Positions 1 through 12,089 of a stretch of DNA of 64,000 nt are shown in pieces. Within the stretch, counting starts at the first letter, position 1. Every line of letters begins with the position of its first letter. Location of the stretch: assembly GCF_037975245.1 (NCBI RefSeq), contig NC_092570.1:12625001-12689000 (forward strand). The letters run 5' to 3'. The notes beneath the pieces are model-generated. The model had not been told where the DNA came from. It saw only the letters and a list, made by a program, of their open reading frames with translations, and did no database searches. The DNA comes from Apostichopus japonicus. Its lineage: Eukaryota; Echinodermata; Holothuroidea; Aspidochirotida; Stichopodidae. The position numbers and the translations under genes were made by a program.

Positions 1-3000
1 TCAATTTGTAATCTGTTTTGTGTTCATTACAATTCATTACTAGTTGTTTATTTGCTAACAATGACGTCATTAATAATACTAATAATAAAAAAATAATAAT
101 AAAAGCAGCATACGCAACGATCGCACAGGGGAAATTCTTTATAATTCCAAAGATGGTAGTATATAAACAAAACATTTTACATCCAAACACTTTGTAAGCT
201 AATATGAAAGATTTGTTAATATCTGAGAAGGCCCTGTCAAATTCAAAGTAAAAACTTTTGAGCTTGTCTGTGATTTTCTGCAATTAAGTTTAGTCAAACA
301 AGTCAACAATTGATTACGACACTGAGGCAACTTCTCTCACGTTATCACCAAAATGAGCGTTAATGAGTGAGAAATTAAATAATTTAATTCAACTTCTCAA
401 TATTTGTTTCCTGGATCTTCTTCTTAAAGTATCAATCAAAGTTTGAAGCAAATTAAAAAATCTCAATGCCTTTGATTTTTATATTTGAAAAATGAGACAT
501 GCCTGACCAACATCTACATTCATATACAAATTCATATAACAACAATTAAAATTATAAAGCAATAAAATTTAGCACCGAAATGTTTCCATGATAGGCAGTT
601 AAATAGGTGATGTAATGTCAATACACGGTTATCGTGCCAAGCTGTCATGAAACGGTTATCGTGCCAAGCTGCCATGCATGTAAATAAAATGTAATGTAAT
701 ACAATGTGTAAAAATAAATGCGAACACAGTCTAGGGCTCCAATCCTTCAAAACTCCTTTGTAAAATCAGAAACGTTCTTGACCCCGGAAATAGCCGTTCT
801 ACATATTTGTGTTTGGCGATGGTCTAAACTATCAAGTTTGCAGGTGGTCGGCGGAAAAGCACGTGCCGAGATTTCCAATCACCTAACATTCGAGGGCATT
901 CGGATATATATTCAGAACTATTCCATAATTAATTCGGGCCTTTCTCTTATTCTTTCAATCTATAGGTTCTCACAAACAGTTTCTGGTCTCATAAAAATAG
1001 TCATTGTTTAAAAAAAGTATCCATACATAGATTTTTAAATGGCTCTCTCTGGCTTATAGAAGGAGGACGATACGGCTTACAAACGCCCTTGAATAAATTA
1101 TGTTGCTAGTGTGCGTATATATGTATTAGTTTCGTTCTGTGAGAGGAAACGTCTAACATATTGACTATAGACTGGCGAGGCTTCTCGAGATGTTATCAGC
1201 GTTCCGTATTCGACATTTAAAATACCAATTAAACTTGACTGATATGTGATGTAAAGAAAACTACAGCTGTCTTGTACGTTTAAGCTTAATTGTTAATGCT
1301 AACGCTTTAGAATTATAAGTGCACTTTAAACTTGACATTTGAACTTACTTGGACAAAATGGAAGCAATTATAAGGAGAGGCAAATTGCAGGTGTCCTTGT
1401 AAAATGGTAAAAATGCTATTTGATATCTCATTAAGGTCTTCTTTTTTTTTCGTGTTTTTGCTTTTTGCTCCTGAAAAATTGAGTTAATAATCTGATATAC
1501 CCATTTTCCTCGTCAGTTGCGTCACCCTACCCCCCTCCCCCCCCTCCCCCTCCGAAATAAAATACGATACACACACAAACGCTGAAATTGATGACCGTAT
1601 ATAGATACATTATATGTGTTTATTATTTTAAGGGTAAATTGTGGGTTGAAAACACAGTTATAACACTGCACTGTTTACCAGGCTTCCCTGTATAAAGTAC
1701 CTGTTCCACCCCCTCTATCGTGACGTCATTTATTATTAACGTCAATGATCGCCAAGGATAGAGGTGACTTTCAAATTATTTTTGTCCCCGATCGAATCTT
1801 GAATGATACATGGTCTCCATTTAGAAGTTTACGTAATGTCCCATCTTTTCATGCATACGAGTGATTTCACTCGAAGCTGTTTGTTCCTTTCAGATCAAAC
1901 CAATCAACGTAAAAAGGCAACACACTCTTACAGTTAAGGTAAACAACGTCTTCTGAGAGAGATTTGGAAAACAAAGCGTTTGTTATCCAACTACAATTAT
2001 TATTATTTATTTCTAACGAACAAGGGGGACACATTTTTATATTTCCCAATTTCAAGCGTGGTTGATGACTTGTGTGGTGAAACTTGGCACAGCAGAAATT
2101 AAACCTCGAAGTTTCCATTCATGCCATTTTAATCTGCAAAGTGTTGGTTCGAATCAGGGATGGACTTGATATGACGGGAAGCAGTGAAATTATGTATCCA
2201 ATACACGGGTCGCAAGTACCTACTATACGTACCCCCTGTGACAAAATGGGCGCAATTAAAACAGCATATGAGATATAATCAAAGATCAGAAAGTACTAAA
2301 AGTTGTTAATTTGGAATATCATACCACAAATAGGAGCGAATATGACTATATGTAAAATGCTAAAACTGCATGCATATTCTTGTGTTTCATTACTAAATGC
2401 CTGTAAGGTTTCTCGGGCCGTATTAATTACGTTCGAATGCCTTCTCATTGGCCGCCATCGCTTACACTTTCAATAAAACTTCTGAAGGTTCTGAGGTGAA
2501 TAGTCTAACATCTGTACATTTTTGTTTCATGTCAGTATCTTTTAGATTGATTATCAAAGTACTTATCTAAGTAAATATGCTTTACTAAAGAGAGCAAATA
2601 ATCAAATATGCCGAGATAAATATCCCTCACACAATACACTGGAGCATAACCACAAAACAACGTCAATGAACATATTGTTTCAATCTTTCAATTGTTATTC
2701 CTTGACCGTTTTGGTCCTGCAGCCCATAATATCGACGGTGTCCGTCTGACTATAGAAACAAATATACAGAGAATCTCATATTCTACTTTCGGAAAGAAGT
2801 AGATAACAGATTTGCGTGCTAAAGTTTTGACATGTCTGATTGTATATGTACATATCAAGGTTGGATTAAATTACAATACTGAAAAGATTGGATTAAATTA
2901 ACAATACTGAAAAAAACAAATGGAATGATCAAATATAAAATAATTGTGTTGTTTAATGCAAGTTATTAACATTTGATATGTTTTATAAATTACAAAAGAA

Positions 3001-4010
3001 TTTTGAAGAAAACTTAAAGATTTGAACTGATTTGCAGGTATACCAGTTTTAGAAGATTAAGTGTCCGGAACTAGACTCTCAGTTATAAAACTATATCTTG
3101 ACGTCTATTGGCCCATTTATTAAGGAGTTTGTTATAATTTCTTTATTACAGTTAATTGACCCAAACTACGAGGTGTTGTAGCTTATATGAACACGTGGTC
3201 TCTGATCATAATGTTTTACAAGTTTTGGGCTCATCTGTATTTGTGTATGTCATGTAATATATAATATCCAATAGAATATCGCTAGTACTATTAGGTACGC
3301 TACACCATGTGTATGTATACATGTATCATCGTCCATGCAATATCACATAAACGTTTGTCACATAAACATATGATTACATGAGTACACATGAGAAGAATTG
3401 GTCTTAAACACTTTCCTACAATATGTACTTGATGCATATCTGTTTAAACTTATAAGTCTAACACCCTGAATACAGGTAGCAAGAGTGATACCAACTGCCT
3501 AAAAGCAGAACAAGCCACTTTCGGACACTGTTTCCTTTATATGTTACCATGCTTCCATACTCGCGGTGATGTCAGAGGGGTGGGGAAGGGGGTGGCTACA
3601 GTGGGGGATTTGAAGCAACTGTAGATCGTTTTATTGTTCGCGGAGTAGTCGAGACAAGTGTTGTCAATGAGTGAAGAGTTTTGGAAATACTATAAGACAG
3701 TTTGAGAATCTCTTAGCAATATATGTGAAATATTGATGATTGAAGCAGCGTTGAATGGTCAACTTGTCTGCTATCAGTCAATGGGTAAATGCTACAAGAC
3801 AGACCATATTGGTGTATGTCAAGGCAGAATTTGTTTAGGGTATGCTATCTACGCGCAGGACAACTACAAACGGTTCTGGAGGAGGGTATTTGGTGGCGTG
3901 CTCTAAACTCAGCACTCAAAACCATCTGGAGAATGATCACCGCTACAGACACGTTCAGTAATTGGAGGGCAATGCAAACATGAAGTCACTAGAGAAGCGA
4001 GGAAGTCAAA
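1..4010. other. Intergenic, no gene recognised
   Basis: AT-rich sequence with only short chance ORFs. A 24-base block (GGATTAAATTACAATACTGA and following) is duplicated side by side at about 2862-2912. No splice-linked coding exon or RNA gene was recognised. Confidence 0.6.
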
Positions 4011-4016
4011 TGGGAC

Positions 4017-4830
4017 TAAGAGTGTGGGGACTTGTATATGAAAGGATTTAGACCAGAGTGTGGGGACATGTATATAGGAAAGGATTAGACCAGAGTGTGG
4101 GGACATGTATAGGAAAGGATAGACCAGAGTGTGGGGACATGTATAGGAAAGGATAGACCAGAGTGTGGGGATATGTAGAGGAAAGGATATACCAGAGTGT
4201 GGGGACATGTATATAGGAAAGGATTAGACCAGAGTGTGGGGACATCTATAGGAAAGGATAGACCAGAGTGTGGGGACATGTAGAGGAAAGGGTAGACCAG
4301 AGTGTGGGGACATGAATAGGAAAGGATTAGACCAGAGTGTGGGGACATGTATAGGAAAGGATAGACCAGAGTGTGGGGACATGTTTAGGAAAGGATTAGA
4401 CCAGAGAGTGCATGGGGACATCTATAGGAAAGGATATACCAGAGTGTGGGGACATGTATATAGGAAAGGATCAGGGTTAGACCAGAGTGTGGGGACATTT
4501 ATAGGAAAGGATAGACCAGAGTGTGGGGACATGTAGAGGAAAGGGTAGACCAGAGAGTGCATGGGGACATCTATAGGAAAGGATAGACCAGAGTGTGGGG
4601 ACATGTATATAGGAAAGGATTAGACCAGAGTGTGGGGACATTTATAGGAAAGGATAGACCAGAGTGTGGGGACATGAATAGGAAAGGATAGACCACAGTG
4701 TGGGGTCATATAGGAAAGGATTAGACCAGAGTGTGGGGACATTTATAGGAAAGGATAGACCAGAGTGTGGGGACATGAATAGGAAAGGATAGACCACAGT
4801 GTGGGGTCATATAGGAAAGGATAAGACCAG
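4017..4830. repeat. Minisatellite, about 22 copies of a 33-40 bp unit
   Basis: Units follow the pattern GACCAGAGTGTGGGGACATG then TATAGGAAAGGATTA. Variants include GTAGAGG for GTATAGG, an added GCATG, and GACCACAGTGTGGGGTCAT in the last copies. The unit is not a multiple of three throughout. ORFs across it (SPHSGLSFPIHV type) are artefacts. Confidence 0.9.
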
Positions 4831-4839
4831 GGACTGGAT

Positions 4840-5920
4840 TAAGAGGGGTTGATCGGGATGAAGTGGAGTTGGGGATAGGATTGGAACCGAGGTTGGTATA
4901 GGGATGGAGTGGGGACAGGATATGATGAGATCGGCACACGGCAGAAGAAGGATTTAATGAAGATGAAGTAGGGACTAGCTTTCAGAGTTCAGAGTATAGA
5001 GTTAACTGACGCAAAGTGTAAGTAACTAAATGCTTCCTTGACAATCGACGTGTTGAGTTGAGACTCGATGTATAAAGAGGTGACGTTCACTGATACAATA
5101 TAGGATGATAACTAAACTCAGTGGGGTTAGAGTTAGGGAGGTAGGGTGGGGGGGGGGAGGGGGTTGGTATTAGAGTTATGTAAGGTATCCTTCTGCAATG
5201 AGATGGCATATTATCCGGTGACATTCTTACACAATGCTGTCCACCCACCTCCTGTGCAAATGGTTATTCCATTTTATATCAACTTAAAAATTTGTATTTG
5301 ATTCTTCTCTGAATGATACCATCAAGGTTAGGTTCGCTTAGTACTTGAGAGACAATGAACTAACTATTACAGTACACAATTCCACGTATTTATATGCGTG
5401 GGATGCAAGATACAACGGTATACCCTGGATATTCCGCTGGTAGTTAGACCCATTTATATAAGATTATTGTTTTATTTTGCTTTATATATTTTAACCACGA
5501 AAGCAAACAATAAACATAATCGACTTTACATTTTAGAAGAAGTGTAAATTTCATAGGTTCAAGCAAGATATGTGAGGTTTGTTTACGAACTCTAACCTTT
5601 TTGGATGGCGTGCATTGAACACACTTTAGCTTATCACGTCATCTCTAGTAACCTTTTACTATTTGATCTCTTGTCTGCAATTAAAGGAGCCTTCGGTACC
5701 AGTTGCATTATACCAAGCGCAACACATCTGTCAGATTAAGTTCCACAAACTCAATTCGTTTGTTATCCGTCCAAACCACGGCAAAGGTCAAACGTCATAT
5801 TGCTTTATGTACAGTGGAATAATATAAGCAAGGTCTTTATATGAGTTGGCCGGATACCCAAACAAGTAACTTTTGACAACTGTAAAAGGAGCAAAAACGA
5901 TATATGGGATTTTATCCCAA
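4840..5920. other. Intergenic, no gene recognised
   Basis: Spacer between the minisatellite and the (GGGAG)n array. Only chance ORFs are present. Confidence 0.55.
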
Positions 5921-5925
5921 AGTGC

Positions 5926-6180
5926 GGGAGGGGAGGGGAGGGGAGGGGAGGGGAGGGGAGGGGAGGGGAGGGGAGGGGAGGGGAGGGGAGGGGAGGGGAG
6001 GGGAGGGGAGGGGAGGGGAGGGGAGGGGAGGGGAGGGGAGGGGAGGGGAGGGGAGGGGAGGGGAGGGGAGGGGAGGGGAGGGGAGGGGAGGGGAGGGGAG
6101 GGGAGGGGAGGGGAGGGGAGGGGAGGGGAGGGGAGGGGAGGGGAGGGGAGGGGAGGGGAGGGGAGGGGAGGGGAGGGGAG
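5926..6180. repeat. Perfect (GGGAG)51 pentanucleotide repeat
   Basis: There are 51 uninterrupted copies with no base substitution. The pattern of short G runs is well suited to G-quadruplexes, and the all-purine strand to triplex DNA. Confidence 0.95.
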
Positions 6181-6189
6181 GGAGGTGGT

Positions 6190-7350
6190 ACCCTAAGCAG
6201 TATGTGGGACGAGAAAAGGGAGAGGAACGGTGAGTACATTGCCATCATTCGGTCGTATTCGCCAATCAATGGTTATATAATATATTCACTTTGCCACTTA
6301 CGAAATCAATCCGATACCTCTATTATTGAGTGCCCTAACACGTACGTATTCGTAAATTAACATAAATTATAAAAATGCATCATGCTGAATAACACAGTCA
6401 AAATAACGTTATTTTCAGTTGGTTCCCTGAAGCCACGTGATTATGATGATTGAATGCCTATACAGCGAATTTTCGAAGAATTTAATGAGGATGGATTCGT
6501 CCAGAGCAATAAAAGTATGACGTCATAGGACGCTATAAACTATGACCTTTATGTTGCCTACACCTAAACTTACACTGAGTACTGATAAATTACAAGAGTT
6601 CAAGATTTTCAGTTATTTGCTAAAAGGACTCACCAGCGATCTGAGCTGTAAGCCAGTCGTCCACCCACATGTTATGGTCTCTGTCTTGTATTTATTAAAG
6701 GCAGCAGCATGGCTGTATTACATTGACTTATCACCAGAGTTAGTTGGGTTAGGTTAGTTAGGCTATACTGGCAATGAACCATAATATTAATATGGCGTTT
6801 TCTTTGTGTCCGTACTGAGGGAAATTGGTTGGTAGTACATTAACAGATGAAGACAAGAAAACTAATGGCTTTCGACTCCATTACGACTCATTGCATACGC
6901 TTCCTTAAGGTTTGCTTGAAAAGTATGAATATCTTGTGATTTCAAACATATATCATTAATGCAAAAAAAGATAACAGTAAAAGCTCTCCTTCCAACTTAA
7001 ATAATAATAAGAACATATATGCTGCAAATTCTGAATGTTTTATTTTTATGGACAAAATAGTGTTGTCAACAACTATAAAATAACACATGTTATGTATCGG
7101 ATTTTGTGTGCCTTTAACATTCCTGTGGACTCTACTTCTAAGAACATATGGTAGTCTGTCGTTAATATTGTACGTATCTATCACCATAGACGATTCAAAT
7201 GAATCCAGATAGTATATATGATGGAAATGAGCAAGGAAGGTAGCATTGGTGTCGATGTGAGACAACTGGCTACTCGTCACTGGCTACACCATAACGGGGA
7301 GGAACTACATTGTCTCTGTTACCCGGATTCTTTTAAAGAATGGCGGCATG
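6190..7350. other. Intergenic, no gene recognised
   Basis: AT-rich spacer between two purine-rich repeats. The 71-112 residue ORFs have no recognisable domain. Confidence 0.55.
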
Positions 7351-7354
7351 GTTT

Positions 7355-7742
7355 GGCTGACGAAGGAAGAGGGAGAGGAGATGAGAAGGAGGGGAGAGGA
7401 GAGAGAGAGGAGAGGGAGAGGGGAGAGGGAGGGGAGGGGATATGAGAAGGAGTGGAGAGGAGGGGGAGAGGAGAGAAAGGAGAGGGGAGAGGGAGGGAAT
7501 ATGAGAAGGAGGGGAGAGGAGAGGGAGAGGAGAGGGGAGGAAAGGGGAGAGGGAGGGGAGATGAGAGGGAGGGGGAGAGGAGGGGGAGATGAGAGGGAGA
7601 GGAGAGGAGAGGGGAGAGGGAGGGGATAGGAGAGGGAGGGGATAGGAGAGGGAGGGACGAGGAGAGGGAGGGGAGAGGTGAGGAAGGGGAGAGGAGAGGA
7701 GAGACGGAAGGAAGGAAGGGGACGGAAGGGGACGGAAGGGGA
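7355..7742. repeat. Purine-only GA-rich minisatellite tract
   Basis: Almost every base on the plus strand is A or G. Loose units combine GAGAAGGAGGGGAGAGGAG and GGGAGGGGA, ending in three copies of GGAAGGGGAC. ORFs in it (Arg/Glu/Gly or Ser/Pro/Leu rich) are composition artefacts. Confidence 0.85.
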
Positions 7743-8295
7743 CGTCCGAAAGTATCGTTAAAATCAATCTTTTATTCATGATTTCCCCGAATCACTTTAA
7801 TGCTATAAAATAGAACAGTAACTCAAGCCAGAGTCTGGGAATTAGAAAAGAAATTTACGTTTCTTATCTCACAGATAATGTGGTGTAAATAATAAAAATG
7901 AATGTAATACAGTATTATAATTATACCTTTCGCAGATCTCTTACTTAAACTTCAAAAGTTGGCAGATGCAAATTATAATTACCATCGAAAATTCTTACGC
8001 TCATGCGGTGCAGTGGAACCATCCATGTAGCCGATTGTATTTTCCGAGCATGTGGGCACTATGTACCATTAATCATAACTTATAACCCATAACTTATGGG
8101 CCTATTTACACTATTGTCTGTCTCTTACAAGATTCGAACCCTGAGCGTATGAAGCTTGTAGGTAGCATGCATATAATAAACCAACAATCCTTTAATAAAA
8201 AGAATGAGAACTACGCGTTAATTACTGTCATGGTGATTATCATCGACACTTGTTGTACTTCAGCCCTGATTTAGTTGCTAATCAAACAAATCTCA

Positions 8296-8302
8296 TATAA
8301 AG
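8296..8302 (+). promoter_or_regulatory. TATA box of gene A
   Basis: A TATAAAG motif lies 144 bases before the gene A start codon. Transcription would begin near 8326, giving a leader of roughly 120 bases. It is the only good TATA motif close upstream of the signal-peptide exon. Assignment rests on motif and position only. Confidence 0.5.
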
Positions 8303-8445
8303 AGAAAAGCAAATGTCTTTATATCAACATTTTCATTGAAATTTTGAACGGGCGTGACAAGCATCTATTGTTCGTCTATGAGCGAAGAATAAAGGAAAAG
8401 GCACACTTTTGTGTTTGGTAGTCCGTTTCACTTGACAATACCAAA

Positions 8446-8598
8446 ATGAAAATTTGTCTGACTTACGTGGTTTTTTCGCTCTGTCTTGCTGTTCATGTAT
8501 ATGGTTTCCCTGTTGGGCAGCCATCGAAGCAAGAGAACAGGGAGAATGGCCAACGGGTGGCAGGAATCGCCAAGAAAAATGACCATGCTGACTTACTG
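8446..8598 (+). CDS. Gene A exon 1: signal peptide and charged linker of a Gly/His-rich secreted protein
   Basis: This exon encodes 51 residues. Residues 1-20 form a signal peptide (MKICLTYVVFSLCLAVHVYG) with likely cleavage before FPVGQ. Residues 21-51 are a polar linker rich in Gln, Asn, Glu and Lys. The exon ends in codon CTG followed by GTGAGT, a good 5' splice site, in phase 0. Read through, the frame stops after 60 codons, so the ORF makes more sense as a first exon. The next plus-strand acceptor that opens a long frame in phase 0 is at 10745, giving an intron of 2147 bases. The joint is inferred from splice sites and phase; no transcript was seen. The same layout recurs in genes B, C and D. 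Confidence 0.78.
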
Positions 8599-10745
8599 GT
8601 GAGTCTTTCACAGTTACATGGAACTTAGAGGCCAGTCTGTGTTCTGTTATCATCGGACCGAATTTCACTGATTTGTGAAATTGACAATAACTGTTAAATA
8701 TAAACTAAAGGTCAAATTGATTCAATTTACAGAATGAGATCATCTTTAAATAGGTACTTGTCGATCATATTTACTGCAACCGACAGATTTGTCAAACTTT
8801 AATAATACAGCCAATTAATGACCTTTCCCCAACTCTCTCTCTCTTTGTCTACCTTTGTAAATGAATAATTATTGTATTCATCCCGTCGCCAAGGATAATT
8901 AATGAATTCATTGGTTCTTACAATATTCCAATTGGTTTTAAATTTATTTTCGAGTTTAACTTAAAGTGTAATGATCTTACAGAATACATTATGTACATTG
9001 CTAAGTGTTCGGCAAACTTAAAGGAGACTTAGCAAGTGAAGAAAAATGAAACATCACTTGATGGTATCAACTTACATTGACAACAGTTCAATGTTTATGT
9101 CGCCATGGCAACATAGCAAACAGTATCTAAAACTTGACAATATTTGCTGACAAGTGTATTGTTAATTTTTATATTTTAATTAAACTTCGCCAGCAGTTTT
9201 CGATATCAAGCCATATCTTTTTCAATATATAGTTCGATAAAAGGCGCCAAGCCGTCATACTACGCTAACAAGAAATTTAGTTAAACGTCGGACAAATGTC
9301 CGTGATCAAGCAAGGATTGTAACGTAAAACGGTTAAATGAAAAGAGACATATATACTGAACAGATGCATCAGGCCCTTCCTTCATCCCCACCTTACGCCC
9401 CTCCCCACCCCCTCGCGAAACCTAGTTTATGTACCCATCGACTTGCTGAGCACGTCAGTATCACGTGAAGGTATATAAACATTGCTGTTACTATATATGA
9501 ACCAGATATTAATTAGCGTAAATATCTGACATTTCAAAATACTATTCATTTCGAACTATACGAGTAGCTTACAAACTTTCTTCGTCAATTGCGATCAGTT
9601 TACTTAAATAAGTTAGTAAAATATGCAAATATAACCTTTTGATGTAGTTTTATCAATTGAAGGTGAATTATGGAAAAGAATCAATTATTGTCTTATTATT
9701 GTCTTAATTAATCACATGATTCAAAGAGCAAGAAAAGAAAACCTTGTCGGTATTTCTGTTTTTATATGAGATGACATTTGTGAATTGAAGAACTTAATTC
9801 ATTGCTTTGATATATGGGAACTTCAAGTGATATCGAAGACGTAAACTAATGCAATCAACAAAGGAAGCTCAATGCAAAATTAAAATATAATGAATAAAAG
9901 AAAACATTAAATTAGTAGGGCAATAAGTAATGTAATTAGTAATGACACTCGAAGGAGCATCTTAGTAGAAAAGGGGAAGTTCTATATTTTATTATTATTA
10001 ATATTATGATCTATTTGTGATATAGTTTTACTACAATATTTTTTCGTTATTTCTTCTTCCACTGTTGGAAGCATCCCCAAACCTCCTTGTGATGTTGGTT
10101 TGTTGATTAGACCCACATCCCGTTGTGTAAGTAATGCATATAGTTCAAATGTGCAATGATACTTTTGGTTTAGTCCTTTAAACAAGCATGAGAATAAACA
10201 CACGCCCACAGACAAACACAAATAATAACAAAACCACCTAAATATATGCAGTGAATGAGTTATCCAGGGAAAGAGTTACCGTATTCTTATAGGACCAACC
10301 ACCCCATTCTAAGAAAATATAAAAGTAAGAGAAAGGCTATATTCCTTGGTTGTGTAACATTATCCATTGTCTGCACTTTTCTCTTAGGCTATGTTAACAG
10401 CATCGTTAATCGTTTAATAATATGATATCGAATGATGTAAAAGGTAATTTGGCAGTTTGTTGAGAATGTGGTATTAGTATAACATGTAAATGTAGGACAG
10501 GGTTTAAGTGTATACTTGGTAGTGTTATTGTTGTGGTGAATAGTGTGATACATACAAGTAACTAGTTTGTGATCCAGTGAAGTGAACCAATTAATGAAGA
10601 AATAATACCCTAGCTCCACTCTCAGTCTACGACAGTGATAACCATTCATAACAGTAATGTACAGACAATGAAAACTATTGTAATGTATTCTCTTCTCAAA
10701 TTGCTGTATTGATCATACATTATAATTTCTCTTTTTGATTTATAG

Positions 10746-12008
10746 AACCAACTACAAATGGCTTTAGCTGAACGGAAGAGCACCAAAAAAGGTTGGGGAT
10801 GGGGTGGTGGAGGAGGAGGTGGTGGAGGAGGTGGCGGTGGAGGTGGTGGAGGTGGTGGAGGAGGTGGTGGAGGTGGAGGAGGCGGTGGAGGAGGCGGTGG
10901 AGGAGGCGGTGGAGGAGGTGGTGGAGGCGGTGGAGGAGGTAATACAGGAGGCGGTGGAGGTGGTGGAGGTGGAGGAGGTGGTGGTAATACGGGAGGAGGT
11001 GGAGGTGGTGGAGGCGGTGGAGGAGGAGGTAATACAGGAGGCGGTGGTGGCGGTGGTGGTGGAGGAGGAGGTGGTGGTGGTGGAGGAGGAGGTAATACAG
11101 GAGGCGGTGGAGGTGGTGGCGGGGGAGGAGGGGGTAATACAGGAGGAGGTGGAGGAGGTGGTGGTGGTGGGGGAGGTGGTGGTGGTGGTGGTGGAGGAGG
11201 TAATACAGGGGGCGGTGGTGGAGGAGGAGGAGGCGGAGGTGGTGGAGGAGGAGGTAATACAGGAGGCGGTGGAGGAGGTGGTGGTGGCGGTGGTGGAGGT
11301 GGTGGAGGTGGTGGTAATACAGGAGGAGGTGGAGGTGGTGGAGGCGGGGGTGGAGGAGGTAATACAGGGGGAGGTGGAGGAGGTGGTGGTGGTGGAGGAG
11401 GTGGTGGTGGTGGAGGCGGTGGAGGAGGTAATACAGGGGGCGGTGGTGGAGGTGGAGGCGGAGGTGGTGGAGGAGGAGGTAATACAGGAGGCGGTGGAGG
11501 AGGTGGTGGTGGCGGTGGTGGAGGTGGTGGAGGTGGTGGCGGTGGAGGCGGTGGAGGTGGTGGTGGAGGAGGAGAAGGGGGTGGAGGAGGTGGACACGAT
11601 GACAGTAGTGATAGCAGCCATAGTCTCAGTGATAGTAGCCACAGTCACGGCAAGAGCAGCCACAGTCACGGCAAGAGCAGCCACAGTCACAGCAAGCACA
11701 GCCATGGTCACAGCAAGAGCAGCCATGGTCACAGCAAAGGCAGCCACAGTCACAGCAAGAGCAGCCACAGTCACAGCAAGCACAGCCACGGTCACAGCAA
11801 GAGCAGCCACAGTCACAGCAAAGGTGGTAAAAGTAAACACCATGGAAGCAGTAGCAGTGGTAGCAGAAGTAGGAGAGCTGATGATATGAGTAGTTTACAC
11901 GGTTGTCAAGGACACCGTCATATGGGAGATGGAGGACATATCAACAAGAAGATGACTCTAGCTGATGTACTTGAGAAGAGACAGCCTGTGCATGCACCTC
12001 AACTATGA
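10746..12008 (+). CDS. Gene A exon 2: poly-glycine tract plus Ser-His-Lys repeat, secreted structural protein
   Basis: The acceptor is TTTATAG before 10746, and the exon opens in phase 0 with NQLQMALAERKSTKKGWGW. Joined to exon 1 the protein has 471 residues. Residues about 71-334 are almost pure glycine, broken by 11 evenly scattered Asn-Thr pairs. Residues 335 to about 425 are Ser/His/Lys/Gly repeats built on SHSHSK and SHGHSK hexamers. The last 40 residues are unique, with one Cys (GCQG) and the end KKMTLADVLEKRQPV. Glycine codons mix GGT, GGA and GGC, so the tract is not a simple DNA repeat. Two Trp sit just before the glycine. Such Gly-rich and His-rich blocks occur in animal glues, jaws and silks; the exact material is unknown. 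An AATAAA lies 75 bases after the stop. Long frames on both strands here are shadows. Confidence 0.82.
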   Translation, partial: NQLQMALAERKSTKKGWGWGGGGGGGGGGGGGGGGGGGGGGGGGGGGGGGGGGGGGGGGGGGGGGNTGGGGGGGGGGGGGNTGGGGGGGGGGGGGNTGGGGGGGGGGGGGGGGGGGNTGGGGGGGGGGGGNTGGGGGGGGGGGGGGGGGGGGNTGGGGGGGGGGGGGGGGNTGGGGGGGGGGGGGGGGGGNTGGGGGGGGGGGGGNTGGGGGGGGGGGGGGGGGGGGGNTGGGGGGGGGGGGGGGNTGGGGGGGGGGGGGGGGGGGGGGGGGGGGGEGGGGGGHDDSSDSSHSLSDSSHSHGKSSHSHGKSSHSHSKHSHGHSKSSHGHSKGSHSHSKSSHSHSKHSHGHSKSSHSHSKGGKSKHHGSSSSGSRSRRADDMSSLHGCQGHRHMGDGGHINKKMTLADVLEKRQPVHAPQL

Positions 12009-12082
12009 AGTATTCTTTTTACCGTCCAGTCAAATTTGCATTAGTTAATTCACATAGAATTATTATCACTTTACAACACAAT

Positions 12083-12088
12083 AATAAA
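12083..12088 (+). terminator. Polyadenylation signal of gene A
   Basis: AATAAA lies 75 bases downstream of the gene A stop codon, the expected place for a short 3' UTR. Confidence 0.55.
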
Positions 12089-12089
12089 T

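Noticed and set aside
3909..4939. Overlapping ORFs with SPHSGLSFPIHVPTLWS repeats
   Set aside because: They come from the 33-40 bp minisatellite and shift frame with unit length. No signal peptide or splice context.
5805..6269. Pro-Ser-Pro-Leu and Gly-Glu-Gly-Arg ORFs
   Set aside because: Direct products of the (GGGAG)51 repeat in several frames on both strands.
7333..7779. 148-codon Ser/Pro/Leu minus ORF and Arg/Glu/Gly plus ORFs
   Set aside because: Composition artefacts of a purine-only tract.
10764..11889. Other frames over gene A (Thr/Ser/Ala on minus; Val/Glu on plus)
   Set aside because: Repeat shadows with no exon support.
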